Part shown: positions 58,915-64,000 of the stretch, in pieces
How the letters are laid out: every line of letters begins with the position of its first letter
Position numbering within the stretch: the first letter of the stretch is position 1
Assembly: GCA_004555205.1 (NCBI GenBank)
Contig: SFIY01000012.1
Span: 1 to 64,000, forward strand
Length of the DNA stretch: 64,000 nucleotides
Origin: Clostridiales bacterium
GTDB lineage: Bacteria > Bacillota > Clostridia > Oscillospirales > Oscillospiraceae
Direction: 5' to 3'
The notes under the pieces: model-generated
Told to the model about the DNA's origin: nothing
The model's input: only the letters and a program-made list of their open reading frames with translations
Database searches by the model: none
Position numbers and translations under genes: made by a program

Positions 58915-60468
58915 TCAGTCTTCGGGAACCTGAGGAACTTCACCGTTGAAAACAGCCTGAATTAAATTCTGGGCATTATTGACAAGGTCGTAGTCGGGAT
59001 ACATGACATAAGCGTCACCGCCGCTGTATGTATAATCGATTCCGCCATCACCGTAGACGGAATAAGACGTGATGTTCCAACCGGTCATGTTTTTCTGCTG
59101 CAGCTTAACCAAGCCGGCAATGTCGTCGTAGGACATATTGGTGATAAACGCATCGGATACAGCATTGAGCACCTTCTGGTAATTGGAAAGCGCAGAGGAA
59201 GAGGTAGCTTTATTGACAATAGCCTTAATGACTGCCATCTGGTTTTTACCGCGCTGAATGTCGCCGGCAGCAAAGGAATAACGCTCGCGGGAGAATGCCA
59301 GAGCGGCGCGTCCGTCCAGATGATTCATACCTTCTGAGAAGGAATAAGAGTCAAAGTAATAGCCTGTACCGTCTTCATTGGGAATTTCCATTCTCTTGGA
59401 GGTAAATTCATATTCAGACATGACGTCAATACCGCCCAAAGCATCGACAATATCCACCAGGCCGTCGAAGTTCACGCGGACATAATACGCAACGTCCACG
59501 CCATACAGATTACCCAGCACATTCATGGATTCATTGATACCGTAAAGACCTGCGTGGGTCAATTTATCCAATTCGCCGTTAAAAGCAAGAGGCAGATAGT
59601 AGTCGCGGGGCGTATTAATCAGCAAAATCTGATGTGTTTGCGGATTAATTACAGCCAGGATGTTTACATCGCTCTTGCTCTTGATGTTTACATCGCTGTC
59701 GCGGGCATCAATACCGCTGCAGTAAACCACGAACGGCCGCGAGAGATCAATATTGGTCAGGGAGGGGTTGTCAATTTCACGCTCTACGGAGTATTCATAG
59801 ATAATACGCGTCTGGCTGGAGAAGTCGGCATATTCATCCGTATTTTCCAGTACGGGTATGTAACCTTCATTTAAGATGATTGCCCCGACTTCGTCGTCAT
59901 AAAGGGCGTCCACCAAAGTTGTGGTCGAGTCATAGCCGACCGTTTTTACCTGATGCCCCAAGTCATTGGCCATTTCATTGAGCATTCCCTCTGTCAATTC
60001 TTCGTCTGCGTTATTCAGATAGCCAAATACATAATCGCCGGCAGTGCCAAGCGTCAGAGCGGGGTCATCCTCCATGACTATGACGGCGGTGACCTCTTTT
60101 TCAATCAGCTTACCGCTGATTTTGGCAATCATGTTTTTAACAGAGCCGGTAGCGATCAGTCCGAAAATCATGACGGCAGAGATTATCACTGCCAATATAC
60201 CGCAGACCAATTTGCCGATCTTGTTATAGCGCAGGGGAAGCTGCACGATAACATGAGCGGCGTTAATGACAACAAGAACAACCATCGTAAGAACGGCCCA
60301 CAAATCGGTAAGCATACCGGTTGCCATCAACTGGATGAACAGCGCCATACTGCACACAAGCAGTAAGATCATGGCAATAAAGCCAAAGAGATCTACCCGT
60401 GTGCGATACAGCTTGGATGTATTTATTTCACCCGGGTTCTGTTTTTCGGAATAGACATGTGAAACCAT
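58915..60468 (-). CDS. LCP-family (LytR-CpsA-Psr) cell wall glycopolymer transferase, copy 1
   Basis: 517 residues from the ATG at 60468 (AAAGGAG upstream). Three transmembrane helices lie in the first 125 residues. An accessory domain follows at about 130-235 (VTAVIVMEDDPALTLGTAGDY). The LCP domain has YCSGIDARDSDVNIKSKSDV, INTPRDYYLPL, VDALGGIDV, and DGRAALAFSRERYSF with the phosphate-binding arginines. LCP enzymes attach teichoic acids or capsules to peptidoglycan. The layout recalls streptococcal CpsA. It is a close paralogue of the gene 42 bases upstream. Confidence 0.9.
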   Translation of the reverse strand: MVSHVYSEKQNPGEINTSKLYRTRVDLFGFIAMILLLVCSMALFIQLMATGMLTDLWAVLTMVVLVVINAAHVIVQLPLRYNKIGKLVCGILAVIISAVMIFGLIATGSVKNMIAKISGKLIEKEVTAVIVMEDDPALTLGTAGDYVFGYLNNADEELTEGMLNEMANDLGHQVKTVGYDSTTTLVDALYDDEVGAIILNEGYIPVLENTDEYADFSSQTRIIYEYSVEREIDNPSLTNIDLSRPFVVYCSGIDARDSDVNIKSKSDVNILAVINPQTHQILLINTPRDYYLPLAFNGELDKLTHAGLYGINESMNVLGNLYGVDVAYYVRVNFDGLVDIVDALGGIDVMSEYEFTSKRMEIPNEDGTGYYFDSYSFSEGMNHLDGRAALAFSRERYSFAAGDIQRGKNQMAVIKAIVNKATSSSALSNYQKVLNAVSDAFITNMSYDDIAGLVKLQQKNMTGWNITSYSVYGDGGIDYTYSGGDAYVMYPDYDLVNNAQNLIQAVFNGEVPQVPED

Positions 60469-60510
60469 ATAATAAACTCCTTTCAATGGAAAAATCAGAA
60501 ATAAAGACCG

Positions 60511-62049
60511 TCAACGATTACCCATCGTTTGCCGGATCATCGTTTTTGCTTCTTCTATCAATTCGGTGTCAGGATACATGACGTAGGCATAATCGCCGCT
60601 GTAGGTATCTTCTTCGCCGCTCTGGCCGGAAACGGTATAGCTTGTCATGTGCCAACCGCTCATATCCTTTTGCTGCATTTTAACCAAAGCCGCCATATCA
60701 TCGTATGAAAGATTGGTGATAAAGGCGTCAGAAACAGCCTTGAGTAGTTCCTGATAATGAGACAAAACAGAGGGAGAAGTTGCCTTATTGACAATGGCCT
60801 TGATGACGGCCATCTGGTTTTTACCGCGCTGAATGTCACCGGAGGCAAAAGAGTAGCGCTCGCGTGAAAAGGCCAGTGCAGCGCGCCCATCCAGGTGATT
60901 GGTGCCTTCCGTAAAGGTGTAGGAATCTTTGTAGAATCCCTCGCCGGTCTCATCGGGAATATCCATCATTCTGGTGGTAAATGCATTCTCGGAATCCACA
61001 TCAATACCGCCTAAAGCGTCCACAATGTTGACCAGACCGTTGAAATTTACGCGAACATAATAGGAGACATCGACGCCGTACAGGTCGGAAAGGACATGCA
61101 TGGACTCGTCAATACCGTAAATGCCGGCATGAGTCAGCTTGTCCATTTCGCCGTTAAAGCTGAGCGGAAGATAATAGTCGCGGGGCGTATTGACCAACAG
61201 AATTTCATGCGTCTGCGGATTGATCACAGCCAGAATATTGACATCACTCAGGCTTTTGGCGTTAATATCGCTTTGGCGGGCATCAATACCGCTGCAGTAA
61301 ACCACAAAAGGCTTAGTTACATCCAGTTTCTTTGCGCCGGATTTGACAATTTGCCGTTCTGCAGTATATTCGCAAAGAATACGGGTCTCGTCAGAAAACG
61401 ACTTGTACAGGTCGCTTTTTTCCAGTACGGAGATATAGCTCTTGTTCAACAGGATTGCGCCTGCTTCGCCGCTGTAAAGCGCATCGGCTAACGCGGTGGA
61501 AGACGTATAGGATACCGTCCGGATCGGATCGCCGACTTGCTGCGTGATTTGATCGCACAGATCCTGCATGATGCTGCTGTCTGTACTCTCCGGATAGCCG
61601 AAGGTATAGTCGGCAGCATCGTTGATCGTTTGTGCCGGGTCGTCCTTCAGCACGATCACGGCGGTAATTTCCTTTTCCGTCAGCATACCGCTGATTTTAG
61701 CGAGGGCACTTTGCACGGAACCGGTGGCAATGGACGCATACAGCATGATGGCTGACAGGCCAATGGCCACAAGGCCGCAAAGCAGCTTTCCCAGTTTATT
61801 ACGGCGCAGGGGGAGCTGCACGATCATGTGAAGCATATTGAACAAGGCGAGCACGCCGATGGCGATATACAGCCAGGTGCTCGACAGCATTTGCGTAGCG
61901 CGGAGCTGCAGAACCAAGACGGCACTTGCAATCAGCAGGATGAGCAATGCAACGATACCGAATCGGTCCAGAAATGTGCGGCGCAGCCGTCTGCGGGGTC
62001 TTGCCTCCTCCGAATGGTCGCCTCTGCGAGGGATATATTGAGAATCCAT
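60511..62049 (-). CDS. LCP-family cell wall glycopolymer transferase, copy 2
   Basis: 512 residues from the ATG at 62049 (AAAGGA upstream). It has the same architecture as copy 1: three helices, an accessory domain (VTAVIVLKDDPAQTINDAADYT-like), then YCSGIDARQSDINAKSLSDV, NTPRDYYLPL and GRAALAFSRERYSF. Long stretches of the LCP domain are identical to copy 1, which indicates tandem duplication. The cytoplasmic N-terminus is Arg-rich. The two genes form one minus-strand operon. Confidence 0.9.
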   Translation of the reverse strand: MDSQYIPRRGDHSEEARPRRRLRRTFLDRFGIVALLILLIASAVLVLQLRATQMLSSTWLYIAIGVLALFNMLHMIVQLPLRRNKLGKLLCGLVAIGLSAIMLYASIATGSVQSALAKISGMLTEKEITAVIVLKDDPAQTINDAADYTFGYPESTDSSIMQDLCDQITQQVGDPIRTVSYTSSTALADALYSGEAGAILLNKSYISVLEKSDLYKSFSDETRILCEYTAERQIVKSGAKKLDVTKPFVVYCSGIDARQSDINAKSLSDVNILAVINPQTHEILLVNTPRDYYLPLSFNGEMDKLTHAGIYGIDESMHVLSDLYGVDVSYYVRVNFNGLVNIVDALGGIDVDSENAFTTRMMDIPDETGEGFYKDSYTFTEGTNHLDGRAALAFSRERYSFASGDIQRGKNQMAVIKAIVNKATSPSVLSHYQELLKAVSDAFITNLSYDDMAALVKMQQKDMSGWHMTSYTVSGQSGEEDTYSGDYAYVMYPDTELIEEAKTMIRQTMGNR

Positions 62050-62210
62050 AGCAGGTTCCTTTCTTGTAATCATAAAACAGACTTAATTATTATAATACTA
62101 TCTTTCGACAAATGCCAGTAAAATTTGTAATTTATCTGTGAATTTTGTAAATTCAAAACGAATCCATTATAAAAAGGGAGTGGCCTGAGCAGCAGTATGG
62201 CGATTTTAAG

Positions 62211-62239
62211 TTGAATTGGCGGGAGAATCATGTTACACT
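62211..62239 (+). promoter_or_regulatory. Promoter of the nucleotidyltransferase gene
   Basis: TTGAAT and TACACT are 17 bases apart, about 47 bases before the ATG. Confidence 0.5.
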
Positions 62240-62286
62240 GTTTGAAGAATTTACGCAGGTTGTGTAAAACGAGGAGGAAACAGAGC

Positions 62287-63210
62287 ATGAAAGCTGCACT
62301 TGTCATCATGGCCGCGGGACTCGGTTCCCGTTACGGCGGAAATAAACAGGTAGATGGTGTAGGGCCCAACGGTGAGATTTTGATGGAGTATTCCATTTAT
62401 GATGCGATTCGGGCCGGATTTACAAAAGTGGTGTTTATCATCAAGCCTGACATGCTGGATATGATGAAAAACCTTTGCGGTGACCGGTTGTGTAAGAGGA
62501 CGACACGCAGCGGCGAGCCGGTTGAAGTTTGCTACGCTTTTCAGGATTTTACCAGTGTTCCTGCCTTTTATACCATTCCGGCCGAGCGCACAAAGCCTTT
62601 CGGCACAACACACGCCGTTCTTTGTGCCCGCGCCTATGTAAAAGAGCCCTTCTGCGTCATCAATGCCGATGACTATTACGGCGTGGACGCCTACCGTGCC
62701 ATGTATGAAGAGCTGTGCCGCTTGCCGGAGGCCGGCAAGGCCGCCATGGTGGGCTATGAGCTGAAAAACACCGTCAGCATTAACGGCACGGTATCCCGCG
62801 GCGTATGCCGTGTCAAGGACGGCTGCCTGAGCAGCATCAAAGAAACGCTGAAAATCCGGCTGTTTGCCGATGGCTCAATTGCCGATGTGGCAGACGGCGC
62901 TCATAACGAGTTGGCGCCGGAAACCGTGGTGTCTATGAACTTTTGGGGATTTGTTCCGTCTATTTTCGATGAACTGGAGCGTTACTTCCGGGAATTTCTC
63001 TATCAAATAGCGGCTGATGATATTAAGGCCGAATGTCTGCTGCCCAATATGGTGGGCGAGCTGGTAAAAAAAGGAACGCTGCAGGTATCCGTGCTGCACT
63101 CGGCTGACCGCTGGTTTGGCATGACATATCACGAGGATCGCCTGCATGTAGCCGCTGAGTTGAAGCGCCTCCATGACAACGGCACATATCCCGTGTCACT
63201 GCGCCAATGA
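62287..63210 (+). CDS. Nucleotidyltransferase (sugar-phosphate nucleotidyltransferase-like)
   Basis: 307 residues from the ATG at 62287 (GAGGAGG upstream). LVIMAAGLGSRYGGNKQVD is the nucleotide-binding loop, and VINADDYYGVDAY is the metal-binding Asp motif. The family makes NDP-sugars or related activated compounds. Divergent placement next to two LCP genes suggests a cell-surface polymer, as an inference from position. Confidence 0.85.
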   Translation: MKAALVIMAAGLGSRYGGNKQVDGVGPNGEILMEYSIYDAIRAGFTKVVFIIKPDMLDMMKNLCGDRLCKRTTRSGEPVEVCYAFQDFTSVPAFYTIPAERTKPFGTTHAVLCARAYVKEPFCVINADDYYGVDAYRAMYEELCRLPEAGKAAMVGYELKNTVSINGTVSRGVCRVKDGCLSSIKETLKIRLFADGSIADVADGAHNELAPETVVSMNFWGFVPSIFDELERYFREFLYQIAADDIKAECLLPNMVGELVKKGTLQVSVLHSADRWFGMTYHEDRLHVAAELKRLHDNGTYPVSLRQ

Positions 63211-63233
63211 GTTCTTAATTTGAGTTCTTATAT

Positions 63234-63271
63234 AAAAGAGGTGCACGGAAACGGACCCGTGCACCTCTTTT
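63234..63271. terminator. Terminator between convergent genes
   Basis: AAAAGAGGTGCACGG pairs perfectly with CCGTGCACCTCTTTT. Confidence 0.88.
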
Positions 63272-63284
63272 GCTGTCCGCCATG

Positions 63285-63410
63285 TCAGCGGCACTGGTTG
63301 TTCTTGTTGGTGTTCTGATTGTTCTTATTGGTATTCTTGTTGGTGTTCTGATTGTCCTTGTTGTTGGTGTTCTTGTTGGTGTTCTGGTTATTGAAATTCT
63401 TGTTGTCCAT
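63285..63410 (-). CDS. Asn-rich 41-residue protein
   Basis: MDNKNFNNQNTNKNTNNKDN and so on to NNQCR, with GGAGGTG before the ATG on the minus strand. The protein is almost entirely Asn, Lys, Thr and Gln, in irregular NTNKN units. Similar very small N/Q-rich proteins in spore formers include gamma-type spore proteins, but no diagnostic motif is present. A well-placed ribosome binding site and an adjacent terminator support a real gene. Confidence 0.6.
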   Translation of the reverse strand: MDNKNFNNQNTNKNTNNKDNQNTNKNTNKNNQNTNKNNQCR

Positions 63411-63507
63411 ATCGGACACCTCCTTCTGTACTTTAGCGTACGGATGTAGTGTAACCAAAAGCCAAAAAGCTATGCAAAAAATAAATAAAAATATTGAGAA
63501 ATAGTTG

Positions 63508-63536
63508 TTGACAAATAGGGGAGAGTAGGGTACAAT
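63508..63536 (+). promoter_or_regulatory. Promoter of the infC operon
   Basis: Consensus TTGACA and TACAAT are 17 bases apart. Confidence 0.85.
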
Positions 63537-63544
63537 GTTCGAGT

Positions 63545-63674
63545 GAAAACAAAGAAGGTCGGTGCATCCGCCTCACCTCCAGCGAACGGCAAAGAGGTCA
63601 ACAGCGAAAGGATAACCCTGAAAGGGGTTTTGAATTGTTGCGCGGATGCTGTGTGCATTCGCGTTTTTATTTTG
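63545..63674 (+). promoter_or_regulatory. L20-type leader with terminator/antiterminator
   Basis: GCGGATGC (63642-63649) and GCATTCGC (63655-63662), followed by GTTTTTATTTT, form a terminator. GCATCCGC at 63564-63571 can instead pair with the first arm, giving an antiterminator. Position between promoter and infC matches the L20 leader of Firmicutes, where excess ribosomal protein L20 represses the infC-rpmI-rplT operon. The family call rests on position and the switch layout. Confidence 0.65.
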
Positions 63675-63693
63675 GAATGGAGGTGCTTCGGTT

Positions 63694-64000
63694 ATTAGCA
63701 AAGTAGTGCATCAAGTGAACGAAGAGATCCGCGATAAGGAGATCCGTCTGATCGGTGAAACCGGTGAGCAGCTGGGTATCATGTCGTCTGAGGAAGCTCT
63801 GGATATTGCAGAGGAGCGCGGTTTGGATCTGGTAAAGATTTCTCCGCAGGCGGTGCCGCCTGTCTGCAAGCTCATGAATTACGGCAAATACCGTTTCGAG
63901 CAGAGCAAGCGAGAAAAGGAAGCCAGAAAGAATCAGCATGTGGTGGAGATCAAAGAGATTCGTATGTCCCCCGGCATTGATGTGGGTGACTTTAACACCA
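63694..64000 (+). CDS. infC: Translation initiation factor IF-3, 5' part (runs off the window)
   Basis: 102 codons are visible from the ATT at 63694: SKVVHQVNEEIRDKEIRLIG, DLVKISPQAVPPVCKLMNYG and VVEIKEIRMSPGIDVGDFNT. These are the N-domain, linker and start of the C-domain of IF-3. No ATG, GTG or TTG fits the protein's start. GGAGG lies 10 bases before ATT, the start codon infC commonly uses so that IF-3 can regulate its own translation. Confidence 0.93.
   Translation, partial: MSKVVHQVNEEIRDKEIRLIGETGEQLGIMSSEEALDIAEERGLDLVKISPQAVPPVCKLMNYGKYRFEQSKREKEARKNQHVVEIKEIRMSPGIDVGDFNT

Overview
The window reads as a Gram-positive, spore-lineage anaerobe of the Clostridia. Signs of this are strong GGAGG ribosome binding sites, a T-box-era style of riboswitch and ribosomal-leader control, a mannose-family PTS, DUF4230 and LCP proteins, and a complete lysine-to-butyrate fermentation cluster. 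The lysine pathway together with the serine-recombinase cargo points to Oscillospirales (Flavonifractor/Intestinimonas-like gut bacteria). That placement is inference; no rRNA gene is present.

1-13344: right-hand part of a siphovirus-type prophage. In order it holds the end of the major tail protein, a tail assembly chaperone with a -1 frameshift, tape measure, Dit, Tal, three baseplate/fibre proteins, a small accessory protein, holin and a four-domain endolysin. 13345-23149: recombination island with three large serine recombinases (the first frameshifted near its end), an XRE regulator, a broken RepA-like AAA ATPase and a tight operon of mostly unknown genes. The third recombinase has an unusual C-terminal domain that recurs as free-standing proteins immediately downstream. 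23190-27450: a cargo cassette (MerR regulator, acidic repeat lipoprotein, small protein, two DUF4230 proteins) lying between two copies of a 114-bp repeat. Each copy is followed by a tRNA-Arg 3' end and its terminator, which looks like accretion of elements at a tRNA-Arg attachment site.

28043-42489: one long minus-strand catabolic operon. It encodes a mannose-type PTS (EIIA, B, C, D), an amidohydrolase, a HAD phosphatase, its own Enzyme I and HPr, a ThDP-dependent enzyme, a two-subunit CoA-transferase, a class III CoA-transferase, a BtpA/SgcQ protein, a 4-hydroxybutyrate-dehydrogenase-like enzyme and a PH-domain protein. A divergent GntR/HutC regulator faces it. I do not recognise the pathway as a whole. 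42804-43535 is a TraX-like membrane protein.

43842-54193: lysine fermentation. kamB-kamC (aminomutase reactivase) come first. Then a strong promoter and a lysine riboswitch precede kal-kce-kdd-kamA-kamD-kamE, and a separately transcribed butyryl-CoA:acetoacetate CoA-transferase pair follows. In the riboswitch the 3' strand of P1 is also the 5' strand of the terminator. Lysine binding should therefore prevent termination (an ON switch), which suits a catabolic operon.

54309-64000: ordinary chromosome. It holds a DAACS-family symporter, a MATE exporter, a PhzF-family protein, an EamA transporter, two tandem LCP paralogues, a nucleotidyltransferase, a 41-residue Asn-rich protein, and infC behind a terminator/antiterminator leader of the L20 type. 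No CRISPR array, complete tRNA or rRNA was seen.
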